Assembly (NCBI RefSeq): GCF_016925495.1
Contig: NZ_CP070491.1
Location: 3,732,001-3,796,000, forward strand
Source of the DNA: Methylococcus sp. EFPC2
GTDB taxonomy: Bacteria; Pseudomonadota; Gammaproteobacteria; Methylococcales; Methylococcaceae
Reading direction: 5' to 3'
Length of the DNA: 64,000 bases
In this document: piece after piece, positions 7,786-17,848 of the stretch
Layout of the letters: each line of letters starts with the position of its first letter
Numbering within the stretch: position 1 is the first letter of the stretch
The notes under the pieces: generated by a model
What the model was told of the DNA's origin: nothing
What the model saw: only the letters and a program-made list of their open reading frames with translations
The model's database searches: none
Position numbers and translations under genes: made by a program

Positions 7786-9333
7786 GTGCACAGGCCTGGG
7801 CGAGTATCCGGAACCGTGTTGGCAGTGGGCATCCTGTTGTCGCTGCTGGCGGCTTATGCGGCAGACCGGTTCGAACAGGACCGCAATTTTCGCGAAGCGC
7901 GCGACCGCTCCGGACGCGTGCTGGCCCACCTGGCGTCGCGGCTCGCGGAATTCGAGACCGTGGTGCGGTCCGCCCACAGCACGGCCAGCAACGGTTTGAC
8001 GGCGCGCATTTTACCGGGTCAACAGGATATCTCGCCGCATGGCCATTACCCCGGCCTGAACCGCGTCCGGTTCCTGCCGGAGGGCTGCCGCAACGCTTCG
8101 GCGCCGGCGGAATTCCCCGCCGAATGGGCGGAAGTCTCCGGCCGGGAGGAAAATCCCGAGCTGAGCTGGCATTTGCCGGTTTATCGCGTCGGCGCACCGC
8201 TGGAAACCCCCGAGCAGCGGCGTGCCGCCTGCGTCGGCGTGGTCGAGGCCTATTTCGAACCGCGGCCGCTGTTCATCCACCTCTTCGACGATCCCGCGAT
8301 GATGGGCTTGTCGGTGCGCAGCGTGACCCTGATCCTGAGCACCGACGGCGGCGCCCGCCTCGTGCCGCTTTACGCTCAGCAGGGCCCGGCGGGTACGCTG
8401 CTCAGTCACGACGAGATCGCCTTTCTGGGCAACGACCTGGTGGTGCAACTGGCCGGCGCGTCGGCGGACGACAGGATTTTTCGTCGCTGGGGCAGAGCCG
8501 TATTCGGGGCAGGCCTGATGGTCGTGTTCGCAGTCGTCGGCCTGCTCGGTTTCATCCGTAGCCGCTACGAGCAGCGCTTGAGCGAGACCGAACGGGCACT
8601 GGAGCGCTACACCCGCATCGCGGCCATGGGCGAACTCGCCGCCGCCATCGCCCACGAAGTCGCCCAGCCGCTGACCGGCGTCATCACCTGTCTGGAGGCT
8701 GCGCAATTGCGCGCCGCCGGCAAACAAGCCGACACCGAAGGATGGAAGGAGCTCGCGAAGGCGCTCGAGCACGCGGAACGGGCCGCCGACATCCTGGACG
8801 ATATACGCCGGCACGCGAGCGCGACCCAGGAAACCCAGAACACGCAACTACTGACCGTGGACGAAACCTTGCGGCGGGTGGCTGAAATGGCGAGACTGGA
8901 CGCGCGTTATCGCACCGTCGACATTTCGGTCCAGGGGGCCGGCCGCGAACACCGCGTGATGGGGAGTCGGGTCGGCCTGGAAAGCGTGCTGCTGAATCTG
9001 CTGCGCAACAGCGCCGAGGCCATCACGACCACCGGCCTGGGCGGCGCGGTGAGTCTCGGGGCCAGCGTCGCCGACGCTCGGGTCCTGATCCGGATCGACG
9101 ACGATGGCCCCGGCCTGCCGGATCCGAGTCATGTGTTCCTGCCTTTCCGCTCGACCAAGCCCGCCGGCATGGGCTTAGGCCTTTGCTATTGCCGGCGCGC
9201 GGTGGAAGCCGTCGGAGGAACCCTGAACGGTGGAAACCGCCCGAACGGCGGCGCGTATTTCGAAATCAGCCTGCCCTTGGCATCCGCCGTTTTGAGCGAG
9301 GCGGGAAAGACGCCGCACGAGGCGTTATCATAG
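7786..9333 (+). CDS. Sensor histidine kinase, FixL-like, with a periplasmic sensor domain
   Basis: A 515-residue membrane histidine kinase with a GTG start preceded by AAAAGGA. A transmembrane helix (about 8-25) is followed by a periplasmic region of about 210 residues that resembles a CHASE-type sensor (tentative), a second helix at about 238-257, a short coiled coil, then HisKA with phospho-acceptor His290 in AIAHEVAQPL and a HATPase domain with N-box NLLRNSAEA, DDDGPGLPD and MGLGLCYC. The HEVAQPL signature is typical of FixL/DctB-like kinases. No PAS/heme domain is visible, so it is not a classical oxygen-sensing FixL. The partner is the divergent regulator. The sensed signal is unknown. 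Confidence 0.88.
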   Translation: MHRPGRVSGTVLAVGILLSLLAAYAADRFEQDRNFREARDRSGRVLAHLASRLAEFETVVRSAHSTASNGLTARILPGQQDISPHGHYPGLNRVRFLPEGCRNASAPAEFPAEWAEVSGREENPELSWHLPVYRVGAPLETPEQRRAACVGVVEAYFEPRPLFIHLFDDPAMMGLSVRSVTLILSTDGGARLVPLYAQQGPAGTLLSHDEIAFLGNDLVVQLAGASADDRIFRRWGRAVFGAGLMVVFAVVGLLGFIRSRYEQRLSETERALERYTRIAAMGELAAAIAHEVAQPLTGVITCLEAAQLRAAGKQADTEGWKELAKALEHAERAADILDDIRRHASATQETQNTQLLTVDETLRRVAEMARLDARYRTVDISVQGAGREHRVMGSRVGLESVLLNLLRNSAEAITTTGLGGAVSLGASVADARVLIRIDDDGPGLPDPSHVFLPFRSTKPAGMGLGLCYCRRAVEAVGGTLNGGNRPNGGAYFEISLPLASAVLSEAGKTPHEALS

Positions 9334-9384
9334 GCGCGTTCAAACGCACTTCCCCTCCAGACAAGAAGAACACAGGTACGCCTC

Positions 9385-10401
9385 ATGCACACTATTACGC
9401 TCATTCCGGGTGATGGCATCGGTCCCGCCATTGTCGCCGCAGCCGTCCGAGTCATCGAGGCGACCGGCGTCGAGGTCCAGTGGGAGCAGCAAATCGCCGG
9501 CATGGCCGCGGTGGAGAAACACGGCAATCCGCTGCCGGACGCCACGCTGGAATCCATCCGCAAGAACCGGATCTGCTTCAAAGGTCCCTTGACCACGCCT
9601 ATCGGCGGCGGTTATCGCAGCGTCAATGTGACCTTGCGCCAGACCTTCAACCTCTATGCAAACGTCCGTCCAGCCATCTCTTTCGAAGGCACCGACACGC
9701 CGTTCAAGAACGTCAATCTGGTGACCGTACGCGAGAACACCGAAGGCCTTTACGCCGGCATCGAGCATTTCATCAAGGTGGACGAGGAAAAGATCGGCGC
9801 GGAGAGCATCGCCATCGTCACCCGCAAGGGCTCCGAGCGCATCATCCGCTACGCCTTCGAATACGCGCGCAAGGCCCAGCGCAAGAAAGTCACACTGGTG
9901 CACAAGGCGAATATCCTGAAATGCACCTCCGGCCTGTTCCTGGAAATCGGCCGGGAGATCGCCAAGGAATACCCGGACATCGAGTTCGACGACCGCATCG
10001 TCGACGCCGCCTCCATGTTGCTGGTCATGAAGCCCCAGATCTTCGACGTGTTGGTGACCACCAATCTGTTCGGCGACATCCTCTCCGACCTGGCCTCGGG
10101 CCTGATCGGTGGCCTGGGGCTCACCGCCGGGGCCAACATCGGCGCCGACGCAGCCTTGTTCGAGGCCGTGCACGGTTCCGCTCCGGACATCGCCCATTTA
10201 GGGATAGCCAATCCCACCGCCATGATCCTGGCCGGGGCCATGATGCTGGAGCACTTGGGCGAATTGAGCGCCGCCCGCCGCATCGAACAGGCCGTGCGCG
10301 AAGTCATCAAGGAAGGCGTTTATCTCACGCCGGACCTGAAGCCTGGCTCCACCTACGGCACCGACGATCTGGCCGACGCCGTCGTGCGCAAGCTGGGCTG
10401 A
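9385..10401 (+). CDS. NAD-dependent isocitrate dehydrogenase
   Basis: A 338-residue member of the isocitrate/isopropylmalate dehydrogenase family. The substrate segment SVNVTLRQTFNLYANVRP has the Ser-x-Asn pattern of isocitrate dehydrogenases rather than the leucine-rich loop of isopropylmalate dehydrogenase. HGSAPDIA carries the aspartate associated with NAD rather than NADP specificity. It therefore probably oxidises isocitrate to 2-oxoglutarate with NAD+ in the TCA cycle. Metal-binding aspartates occur in TTNLFGDILSDLASG. It stands alone, 51 bp after the histidine kinase and before a REP-like palindrome. Homoisocitrate or tartrate dehydrogenase activity is a less likely alternative. Confidence 0.85.
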   Translation: MHTITLIPGDGIGPAIVAAAVRVIEATGVEVQWEQQIAGMAAVEKHGNPLPDATLESIRKNRICFKGPLTTPIGGGYRSVNVTLRQTFNLYANVRPAISFEGTDTPFKNVNLVTVRENTEGLYAGIEHFIKVDEEKIGAESIAIVTRKGSERIIRYAFEYARKAQRKKVTLVHKANILKCTSGLFLEIGREIAKEYPDIEFDDRIVDAASMLLVMKPQIFDVLVTTNLFGDILSDLASGLIGGLGLTAGANIGADAALFEAVHGSAPDIAHLGIANPTAMILAGAMMLEHLGELSAARRIEQAVREVIKEGVYLTPDLKPGSTYGTDDLADAVVRKLG

Positions 10402-10410
10402 GGCTCTACC

Positions 10411-10463
10411 GTGGGAGCGGGCTTGGGCCCGCGCGGAACCGCGGCTTGAAGGCCGGCTCCCAC
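10411..10463. repeat. REP-like palindromic element
   Basis: Imperfect inverted repeat in the gap after the isocitrate dehydrogenase gene. The left arm GTGGGAGCGGG (10411-10421) pairs with the right arm CCGGCTCCCAC (10453-10463) with one mismatch, and GCTTGGGCCCGCGCGG lies between. This arrangement resembles repetitive extragenic palindromes of gammaproteobacteria that begin GTGGGAGC. Only one copy was noticed in this window, so the repeat nature is inferred. It could also fold in RNA and slow transcription after the upstream gene, but no U-run follows. Confidence 0.55.
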
Positions 10464-10577
10464 GAGTGCTCCCTTACGGCGGGAAACGGATAATTCGCTG
10501 CACGAGCCGGCGCAAAAAATGGCGAAGCCGGCTTTCACGGTACAATCTCACATCCATTGCCGCCGAGAGAGCCCCGC

Positions 10578-13500
10578 ATGCAAGCCGCTACCGAGTCCGC
10601 ATCGGTGAACCAGAGCTGTCCGCCTGTCCGCCTCCGCGAGATCCCCTACAACTACACCTCCTACTCCGACCGCGAGATCGTCATCCGCCTGCTCGGAGAG
10701 GAACTCTGGGCAGTGCTGGACGCCTTGCGCGCCGAGCAGATCACCGGGCGCTCCGCACGCATGCTGTACGAGGTGCTGGGCGACATCTGGGTGGTGCAGC
10801 GCAACCCCTACCTGGAAGACGACTTGCTCGAGAACAAGGGGCGGCGGAAGGCGCTCCTGGATGCCTTGCGCCATCGTCTGCAACAGATGGACGAGCGCCG
10901 CGTCGAATTGGAAAAGGAAAATGCCGGCCGCGCGCCCAAGGTGGCGCGGTTGCTCCAGGCGGCCCACGATGCGGTCGATGCTTTCGAGGCCCGCTTCGCC
11001 CACACCGCCGAACTCAGACGCCGGGCCTTGCACAAGCTGGCCAAGCATACGCGCAAGGACAACATCTGCTTCGACGGCTACGCCCGCGTCACCCATGTGA
11101 CCGACGCCACCGACTGGCGCGTGGAATACCCCTTCGTGGTCCTTTATCCCGACACCGAGGAGGAGGTGGGGCATCTGGTGCGCGACTGCATCGCGCTGGG
11201 GCTCACCATCATTCCGCGCGGCGGCGGCACCGGCTACACGGGCGGGGCGGTACCGCTGACGCCGTTGTCGGCCGTCATCAACACCGAGAAACTGCTGGAA
11301 ATGCGTCCGGTGGAGTTCGGCACCCGCTTGCCCGGCGCGTCCGAGTCCTGTGCCACGCTGTACACCGGCGCGGGCGTCGTGACCCGGCGGGCGATGGAGA
11401 CGGCGGAAGCCGCCGGTCTGGTGTTCGCCTGCGATCCCACTTCGGCCGATGCCTCTTGCATAGGCGGCAACGTGGCGATGAACGCGGGCGGCAAGAAAGC
11501 CGTGCTATGGGGCACCGCGCTGGACAACCTGGCGTCCTGGCGCATGGTCACGCCGGACGGCAACTGGCTGGAAGTCGAGCGGCTGGATCATAATTTCGGC
11601 AAGATCCACCGTCAGGCCGAGGTGAGCTTCCGCCTGAAGCGTTATGCCGCCGACGGCATCAAACTGCTGGGTGAGGAAATCCTCGCCCTGCCCGGCGAGC
11701 GCTTCCGCAAGGAGGGCCTGGGCAAGGACGTGACCGACAAGTTCCTGGGGGGCGTGCCGGGCATACAGAAGGAAGGCTGCGACGGCATCATCACCTCGGC
11801 GCGCTGGATACTCCACGAGATGCCGCCGCATACCCGCACCTTCTGCCTGGAGTTCTTCGGCCAGGTGCGCGAAGCGGTGCCGGCCATCGTCGAAGTGCGC
11901 GATTATCTCGACGGCCTGCCCAAGACCGGCCGCGCGCGGGTCATGCTGGCCGGCTTGGAGCACCTGGACGAACGCTACGTGAAAGCCGTCGGCTATGCCA
12001 CCAAGGCCAAACGGCACGGGCGGCCGAAGATGGTATTGCTGGGCGACATCGTCGGCGACGACGAAAACGCCGTGGCTCAGGCGACCAGCGAGGTCATCCG
12101 ATTCAGCAATGCGCGGGGCGGCGAGGGCTTCATCGCGGTCGGCGCGGAGACCCGCAAGAAGTTCTGGCTGGACCGCGCGCGCACCGCCGCGATTGCCCGC
12201 CATACCAACGCCTTCAAGATCAACGAGGACGTGGTGATCCCCTTGCCGCGCATGGGCGACTATTGCGATGGCATCGAGCGCATCAATATCGAGCTCTCCT
12301 TGCGCAACAAGCTGCGCTTGAGCGAGGCCCTCGCCGAGTTCCTGCGCGGCGAACTGCCTCTGCGCGCCTACGAGGAAGGGGTGGACAAGGACGAGCTGAT
12401 CGGCGACCGGCGTGCCCGGGCCCTGGAGACCGTGGAAGCCGCGCGGACGCGTTGGCAGTGGCTGTACGACCATCTCGATCTGCCGTTGAGTGAGGCCGAA
12501 TCCCGCTTTGCGGCCTTGAGTATCGAGGCCGGCGAACTCGCCAGTCGCGTCGAACGCCCCACCGTTTTCCATCGTCTGCAGGACCATTCGATCCGCGTGT
12601 CCTGGAAACGCGAGCTGCGCGCGCCGCTGCAAGAGTTCTTCGCCGGCGACAATCTGCGCCCGGTGCTGGAGCGTGTCGACGCCTTGCACAAGGACGTGTT
12701 GCGCGGTCGCGTGTTCGTGGCCCTGCACATGCACGCCGGCGACGGCAACGTGCACACCAATCTGCCGGTCAATTCGGACCACTATGAGATGCTGCAGGAG
12801 GCCAATGCCGCGGTGGCCCGCATCATGGCGCTGGCCCGTTCGCTGGGCGGGGTGATTTCGGGCGAGCACGGCATAGGCATCACCAAATACGAGTTCCTCA
12901 CGCCCGATGAGGTCGCCCCGTTCCACGATTACAAGCAGAAGGTGGATCCGGAAGGCCGCTTCAACCAGGGCAAGCTGATGCCCGGCTCCGACCTGACCCG
13001 CGCCTATACCCCATCGTTCAGCCTGATGGGCTTCGAGTCGCTCATCATGCAGCAGAGCGACATCGGCGCGATCGCCGATTCGGTGAAGGACTGTTTGCGT
13101 TGCGGCAAGTGCAAGCCGGTCTGTTCCACCCACGTTCCGCGGGCCAACCTGCCGTATTCGCCGCGCAACAAGATCCTCGCCACCTCTTTGCTGATCGAGG
13201 CCTTCCTCTACGAGGAACAGACCCGGCGCGGCGTGTCCATCACTCATTGGAAGGAGTTCGAAGACGTCTCCGACCATTGCACCGTCTGCCACAAATGCTA
13301 CAACCCCTGCCCGGTGGACATCGATTTCGGCAACGTATCGATGAACATGCGCAACCTGCTGCGCAAGATGGGCAAGCAAAGCTTCAACCCGGTGAAGAGC
13401 GCCGCGATCTTCTTCCTCAACGCCACACATCCGAAGACGGTCAAGGCCATGCGCACGGCCATGATCGAGTGGGGTTACAAAGGGCAGCGTCTGGGCAATC

Positions 13501-14507
13501 TGATCCTGGGGCCGCTGGGCCGGGCGCAGACGGCGCATCCGCCGGCTTCGCTGGGCAAGCCCAAGCTGACCGAGCAGGTGATCCATTTCATCAACAAGAA
13601 AATGCCGGGCAAGCTGCCGAACAAGACCGCGCGCGCCTTGCTCGATATCGAGGACAGCCAGATCGTGCCGGTGATCCGCGACCCGCAAAAGACCCGGGTC
13701 GATTCCGAAGCCGTGTTCTATTTTCCCGGCTGCGGCTCGGAGCGCCTGTTCTCGCAGGTCGGCCTCGCCACCCAGGCCATGCTCTACGAAATCGGCGTGC
13801 AGACGGTGCTGCCGCCGGGTTATCTGTGTTGCGGCTTTCCGCAACGGGCTGCGGGACAGTTCGATAAGGCGGAAAAGATCACTACCGACAACCGCGTGTT
13901 GTTTCACCGGGTCGCCAACACGCTGAATTATCTCGACATCAAGACCGTGATCGTCAGTTGCGGCACCTGCCTGGACCAACTCGCCGATTACGAGTTCGAT
14001 AAGATCTTCCCCGGCTGCCGGCTGATCGACATCCACGAGTATCTGCTGGAGAAAGACGTCAAGCTGGAGGGTGTCAGCGGCACCCGCTACCTCTACCATG
14101 ACCCCTGTCATACGCCCATGAAGACGCAGGATCCGCTCAAGACGGTCAATGCGCTGCTCGCCACGGCCGACGGCATGCCGATCGCGAAATCGGAGCGCTG
14201 CTGCGGCGAATCCGGCACTCTGGCGGTGGGCCGGCCGGATATCTCGACCCAGGTACGCTTCCGCAAGGAGGAGGAATTGCGGCGCGGCGCCGACCATCTG
14301 CGCGACGACGGCTACGACGGACCGGTCAAGGTGCTGACTTCCTGCCCTTCCTGTCTGCAGGGTTTGCAGCGCTACAAGGACGACGTGGACCAGCTCGACG
14401 CCGACTACATCGTCGTCGAAATCGCCAAACACGTATTAGGCGGCGAATGGCTGGAGGAATACGTCGAAAAGGCGGGAAAAGGTGGCATTGAGCGGGTGTT
14501 GGTGTAG
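10578..14507 (+). CDS. Giant FAD-linked oxidoreductase fused to a Fe-S/CCG electron-transfer module (DUF3683 type)
   Basis: A 1309-residue protein with three parts. Residues 1 to about 150 match the DUF3683 type of N-terminal domain. About 175-800 form a D-lactate/glycolate/2-hydroxyglutarate dehydrogenase-like flavoprotein, with the FAD loop [11 protein letters not shown] near 212, [12 protein letters not shown] and [12 protein letters not shown]. The last 470 residues resemble GlcF/LldE: two 4Fe-4S motifs ([11 protein letters not shown] near 838, [12 protein letters not shown] near 900) and two cysteine-rich CCG segments (FPGCGSE, CCGFPQ; HDPCHTP, CCGESG, SCPSC). It probably oxidises a D-2-hydroxyacid and passes electrons to a quinone or cytochrome; the substrate is unknown. 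I start it at the ATG 10578 with GAGAGAG upstream rather than an earlier TTG. Confidence 0.85.
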   Translation: MQAATESASVNQSCPPVRLREIPYNYTSYSDREIVIRLLGEELWAVLDALRAEQITGRSARMLYEVLGDIWVVQRNPYLEDDLLENKGRRKALLDALRHRLQQMDERRVELEKENAGRAPKVARLLQAAHDAVDAFEARFAHTAELRRRALHKLAKHTRKDNICFDGYARVTHVTDATDWRVEYPFVVLYPDTEEEVGHLVRDCIALGLTIIPRGGGTGYTGGAVPLTPLSAVINTEKLLEMRPVEFGTRLPGASESCATLYTGAGVVTRRAMETAEAAGLVFACDPTSADASCIGGNVAMNAGGKKAVLWGTALDNLASWRMVTPDGNWLEVERLDHNFGKIHRQAEVSFRLKRYAADGIKLLGEEILALPGERFRKEGLGKDVTDKFLGGVPGIQKEGCDGIITSARWILHEMPPHTRTFCLEFFGQVREAVPAIVEVRDYLDGLPKTGRARVMLAGLEHLDERYVKAVGYATKAKRHGRPKMVLLGDIVGDDENAVAQATSEVIRFSNARGGEGFIAVGAETRKKFWLDRARTAAIARHTNAFKINEDVVIPLPRMGDYCDGIERINIELSLRNKLRLSEALAEFLRGELPLRAYEEGVDKDELIGDRRARALETVEAARTRWQWLYDHLDLPLSEAESRFAALSIEAGELASRVERPTVFHRLQDHSIRVSWKRELRAPLQEFFAGDNLRPVLERVDALHKDVLRGRVFVALHMHAGDGNVHTNLPVNSDHYEMLQEANAAVARIMALARSLGGVISGEHGIGITKYEFLTPDEVAPFHDYKQKVDPEGRFNQGKLMPGSDLTRAYTPSFSLMGFESLIMQQSDIGAIADSVKDCLRCGKCKPVCSTHVPRANLPYSPRNKILATSLLIEAFLYEEQTRRGVSITHWKEFEDVSDHCTVCHKCYNPCPVDIDFGNVSMNMRNLLRKMGKQSFNPVKSAAIFFLNATHPKTVKAMRTAMIEWGYKGQRLGNLILGPLGRAQTAHPPASLGKPKLTEQVIHFINKKMPGKLPNKTARALLDIEDSQIVPVIRDPQKTRVDSEAVFYFPGCGSERLFSQVGLATQAMLYEIGVQTVLPPGYLCCGFPQRAAGQFDKAEKITTDNRVLFHRVANTLNYLDIKTVIVSCGTCLDQLADYEFDKIFPGCRLIDIHEYLLEKDVKLEGVSGTRYLYHDPCHTPMKTQDPLKTVNALLATADGMPIAKSERCCGESGTLAVGRPDISTQVRFRKEEELRRGADHLRDDGYDGPVKVLTSCPSCLQGLQRYKDDVDQLDADYIVVEIAKHVLGGEWLEEYVEKAGKGGIERVLV

Positions 14508-14643
14508 CGCTCGCTCCGGGTTCCGGACGGTCACGGCGAATCAGGCCGATGGCGCTATTTTGTAGACAAAATCCGTCAAGTTCTGCAAAATAACCGCGCG
14601 TTTTCACGGCTTTTCGCAAAATCGGAGCGACGGTTCTCACCCT

Positions 14644-15093
14644 ATGACTAGCATCCTGGTGCTTAACGGCCCCAATCTCAACTTGCTGGGGGTGCGGGAG
14701 CCCGAGATTTATGGCCGGCAAACTCTGGCCGACATCGAACAGACGCTGGCGACCCAGGCGGTGCAACGCGGCCATCAGCTGGCCTTTTTGCAGAGCAATG
14801 CGGAACATGTGCTGGTCGACCGCATCCATCTCGCGTTTCACGAAGGGACCGACTTCATACTGATCAATCCGGGCGCGTTCACCCATACCAGCGTCGCCCT
14901 GCGGGACGCCCTGGCGGGCACCCGGATCCCGTTCATCGAAGTGCATCTGTCCAACGTGCATGCACGGGAACCGTTCCGCAAGCACTCCTACCTCTCCGAC
15001 ATCGCCAAAGGCGTCATCTGCGGGCTGGGCGCCCTCGGATACGAACTCGCACTCCAAGCCGCCATCCATGAACTAGAAAAAAAGGGGCAATAG
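14644..15093 (+). CDS. aroQ: 3-dehydroquinate dehydratase, type II
   Basis: A 149-residue type II dehydroquinase, which converts 3-dehydroquinate to 3-dehydroshikimate in aromatic amino-acid synthesis. The N-terminal [20 protein letters not shown], the flexible-lid region, [16 protein letters not shown] and [17 protein letters not shown] are diagnostic, with the catalytic His in the last motif. It is the first gene of the aroQ-accB-accC-prmA cluster common in gammaproteobacteria; accB begins 4 bp after its stop. The 136-bp gap before it has no gene and presumably holds the operon promoter, though I could not pick convincing -35/-10 boxes. Confidence 0.96.
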   Translation: MTSILVLNGPNLNLLGVREPEIYGRQTLADIEQTLATQAVQRGHQLAFLQSNAEHVLVDRIHLAFHEGTDFILINPGAFTHTSVALRDALAGTRIPFIEVHLSNVHAREPFRKHSYLSDIAKGVICGLGALGYELALQAAIHELEKKGQ

Positions 15094-15097
15094 AAAG

Positions 15098-15550
15098 ATG
15101 GATATCCGCAAAATCAAGAAACTTATCGAACTGATCGAAGAATCCGATATCGCTGAAATCGAGATTCGCGAGGGGGAGGAGTCGGTTCGTCTCAGCCGCT
15201 ACGGCGCCAACGCCAATCCTGCGCTGGTGGCCGCCGCCCCCTCGTTTGTCGCCGCTGCGCCTCAGCTTGCCGCGGCAGCGGCGCCCGCCGTGCCGGCTCA
15301 GCCGGAGGAGCCGGCCGGCCACATCGTGCGCTCCCCCATGGTCGGCACCTTCTACCGCGCCCCGTCGCCCGGCGCCAAAGTATTCGTGGAAGTGGGACAG
15401 CGGGTCGAGGCGGGCAGCACCTTGTGCATTATCGAAGCCATGAAAATCCTGAACCAGATCGAAGCCGACAAATCCGGCGTGGTCGTCAAAGTCCTGGTCG
15501 AGGACGCCCAGCCGGTGGAATACAACCAGCCGCTGTTCGTCATCGAGTGA
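15098..15550 (+). CDS. accB: Biotin carboxyl carrier protein of acetyl-CoA carboxylase
   Basis: A 150-residue BCCP subunit. The biotinylation site is EAMKI with Lys116, within the C-terminal biotinyl domain (about 73-150), and an Ala/Pro-rich linker spans about 37-72. In acetyl-CoA carboxylase it carries carboxybiotin between AccC and the carboxyltransferase AccAD in the cytoplasm, the first step of fatty-acid synthesis. Its start lies 4 bp after aroQ, and accC follows after 67 bp, the usual operon order. Confidence 0.97.
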   Translation: MDIRKIKKLIELIEESDIAEIEIREGEESVRLSRYGANANPALVAAAPSFVAAAPQLAAAAAPAVPAQPEEPAGHIVRSPMVGTFYRAPSPGAKVFVEVGQRVEAGSTLCIIEAMKILNQIEADKSGVVVKVLVEDAQPVEYNQPLFVIE

Positions 15551-15617
15551 GCCGGCCGGGCTTGCCCGGTAGCTTGCAGGCTAGTTTCCGCCTCCTTATC
15601 CGATTCAGGTAAACCCC

Positions 15618-16964
15618 ATGCTCGATAAAATTCTTATCGCCAACCGCGGCGAGATCGCGCTGCGCATACTGCGCGCCTGCCGTGAGCTCGGCATCAAGGC
15701 GGTGGCCGTCCATTCCGAGGCCGACCGCGACCTCAAGCACGTGCGCCTGGCCGACGAGTCGGTCTGCATAGGGCCGGCTCCGTCCAAGGAAAGCTATCTC
15801 AACGTTCCCGCCATCATCAGCGCGGCGGAAGTCACCGACGCGGTGGCGATCCATCCCGGTTACGGCTTTTTGTCCGAGAACGCCGATTTCGCCGAAAAGG
15901 TGATACAGAGCGGCTTCATCTTCATCGGCCCGCGCCCCGAAACCATACGCCTGATGGGCGACAAGGTTTCCGCCATCGAGGCCATGAAGAAGGCCGGCAT
16001 TCCCTGTCTGCCCGGCTCCGACGGTCCTCTCGGCGAGGACTACGACGAAACCGTCAAGATCGCGCGCCGTATCGGCTTCCCCATCATCATCAAGGCGGCC
16101 GGCGGCGGTGGTGGGCGCGGCATGCGGGTGGTGCACAGTGAAGCCGCGCTGCACAGCGCCATCACGCTGACCAAGGGCGAGGCTGCGGCGGCCTTCGGCA
16201 ACGACACGGTGTACATGGAAAAATTCCTGGAGGATCCGCGCCACATCGAGTTTCAGGTGCTCGCGGACAGCCACGGCAATGTCGTGCATCTGGGCGAACG
16301 CGACTGCTCGACCCAGCGCCGTCATCAAAAAGTGATCGAGGAGGCTCCGGCGCCCGGCATTTCCGAGGAAAAGCGCCAGGAGATGGGCATGCGCTGCGTT
16401 GAAGCCTGCCGGGAGATCGGTTATCTGGGTGCCGGCACCTTCGAATTCCTCTATCAGGACGGCGAGTTCTATTTCATCGAAATGAACACCCGCGTCCAGG
16501 TGGAACATCCCGTCACCGAGATGGTCACCGGTGTCGACATCGTCAAGGAACAACTGCGCATCGCATCCGGCAAGCCTTTGTCGATCCGGCAGGAAGACGT
16601 GAAGCTGATCGGTCATGCCATCGAGTGCCGGCTGAACGCCGAGGATCCGACCAACTTCATGCCCTCGCCGGGCCTGATCGAGCATTTTCACATGCCCGGC
16701 GGGCCGGGAATCCGGGTCGAAACCCATATCTACAACGGCTACCGGGTGCCGCCTTATTACGATTCCATGATAGGCAAGCTGATCGCCCACGGCGAAACCC
16801 GCGACAGCGCCATCGCGCGCGCGCGTACCGCCTTGAACGAGATGGTCATCGCCGGCATCAAGAACAACATCCCCTTGCTGCTGGACATCATCAACGACAA
16901 GGCCTTCCAGGAGGGCGGACAAAACATCCACTACCTGGAGAAGAAGCTGGGGCTGAAACACTGA
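15618..16964 (+). CDS. accC: Biotin carboxylase of acetyl-CoA carboxylase
   Basis: A 448-residue biotin carboxylase with the full three-part ATP-grasp layout: an N-terminal domain starting [17 protein letters not shown], the ATP-binding Gly-rich loop [14 protein letters not shown], the conserved [18 protein letters not shown] segment, the catalytic-site [15 protein letters not shown], and the C-terminal domain. It carboxylates the biotin on AccB using ATP and bicarbonate. Length matches E. coli AccC (449). Its stop TGA overlaps the ATG of prmA by one base, so translation of the two is probably coupled. Confidence 0.98.
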   Translation: MLDKILIANRGEIALRILRACRELGIKAVAVHSEADRDLKHVRLADESVCIGPAPSKESYLNVPAIISAAEVTDAVAIHPGYGFLSENADFAEKVIQSGFIFIGPRPETIRLMGDKVSAIEAMKKAGIPCLPGSDGPLGEDYDETVKIARRIGFPIIIKAAGGGGGRGMRVVHSEAALHSAITLTKGEAAAAFGNDTVYMEKFLEDPRHIEFQVLADSHGNVVHLGERDCSTQRRHQKVIEEAPAPGISEEKRQEMGMRCVEACREIGYLGAGTFEFLYQDGEFYFIEMNTRVQVEHPVTEMVTGVDIVKEQLRIASGKPLSIRQEDVKLIGHAIECRLNAEDPTNFMPSPGLIEHFHMPGGPGIRVETHIYNGYRVPPYYDSMIGKLIAHGETRDSAIARARTALNEMVIAGIKNNIPLLLDIINDKAFQEGGQNIHYLEKKLGLKH

Positions 16965-17845
16965 TGTGGCGCCAGCTTTCGGTGGCGACCGACCAGGGCA
17001 CGGCCGAGGCGGTCGCCGATCGGCTTTCCGATCTCGGCGCCCTCTCGGTCAGCCTGGAAGATGAGGGCGATCAGCCGCTTTTGGAACCGAAGCCGGGCGA
17101 GACACCCATCTGGAACCACACGCGGGTGATCGGGCTGTTCGAGGCCGACAAGGACCTGGCGGCCATACGCAGCGATCTGATCGAACACTTTCCTGACCGG
17201 TTCGATGCCTGGCGCGAGGAGGAAATCCAGGACCAGGCCTGGGAGCGCGCCTGGCTGGAGCATTTCAAACCCATGCCCTTCGGCCGGCGATTGTGGATCG
17301 TGCCGACCGGCTATCCGGCCCCCGAGCAGGAGGATGCGGTCTGCGTCAGTCTGGATCCGGGCCTGGCGTTCGGCACAGGTACCCATCCGACCACCGCGTT
17401 ATGCCTGGAATGGCTGGATGGCCTCGATCTGCGCGGTAAGACGGTGCTGGATTACGGCTGCGGCTCGGGCATATTGGCAGTCGCCGCCTTGCTGTTGGGC
17501 GCGGATAGCGCGATCGGCACCGACATCGATCCGCAGGCATTGACCGCCACGGAAGACAATGCGCGCAAGAACGAAGTCCTGGAGCGCCTGACAATCTGCC
17601 ACCCCAAGCATCTCCCCGCCGGGCCCGTCGACGTATTGGTGGCCAACATCCTCGCCAATCCGCTGATCGAGCTGGCCGAGTCCCTGGCCGTCCTGGTCAA
17701 ACCCAGCGGCGAACTGGCCTTGTCCGGCATATTGCGCGAACAGGCCGAGGCGGTGAAACTGGCCTACCAACCCTGGTTCGAAATGAACGAGCCGGATTTT
17801 CTGGAAGACTGGAGCCGATTGAGCGGCATACGCCGCGGAGATTGA
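16964..17845 (+). CDS. prmA: Ribosomal protein L11 methyltransferase
   Basis: A 293-residue SAM-dependent methyltransferase that trimethylates ribosomal protein L11. The N-terminal L11-recognition domain begins [21 protein letters not shown]; the SAM site is VLDYGCGSGILAVAALLLGA, followed by GTDIDPQALTATEDNA and the catalytic-region motif VANILANPLIEL. The frame remains open 5' of 16964 but the ATG overlapping the accC stop gives the normal protein length. In related genomes prmA follows accC in the same way. The next gene, a zinc-ribbon membrane protein, begins 3 bp after its stop. Confidence 0.96.
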   Translation: MWRQLSVATDQGTAEAVADRLSDLGALSVSLEDEGDQPLLEPKPGETPIWNHTRVIGLFEADKDLAAIRSDLIEHFPDRFDAWREEEIQDQAWERAWLEHFKPMPFGRRLWIVPTGYPAPEQEDAVCVSLDPGLAFGTGTHPTTALCLEWLDGLDLRGKTVLDYGCGSGILAVAALLLGADSAIGTDIDPQALTATEDNARKNEVLERLTICHPKHLPAGPVDVLVANILANPLIELAESLAVLVKPSGELALSGILREQAEAVKLAYQPWFEMNEPDFLEDWSRLSGIRRGD

Positions 17846-17848
17846 GCC

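Noticed and set aside
11505-14432. A 975-codon open frame on the minus strand, antisense to the FAD/Fe-S oxidoreductase
   Set aside because: The plus-strand protein has clear FAD and Fe-S motifs; the antisense product has the His/Asp/Leu-rich composition of a high-GC shadow frame and no recognisable domain.
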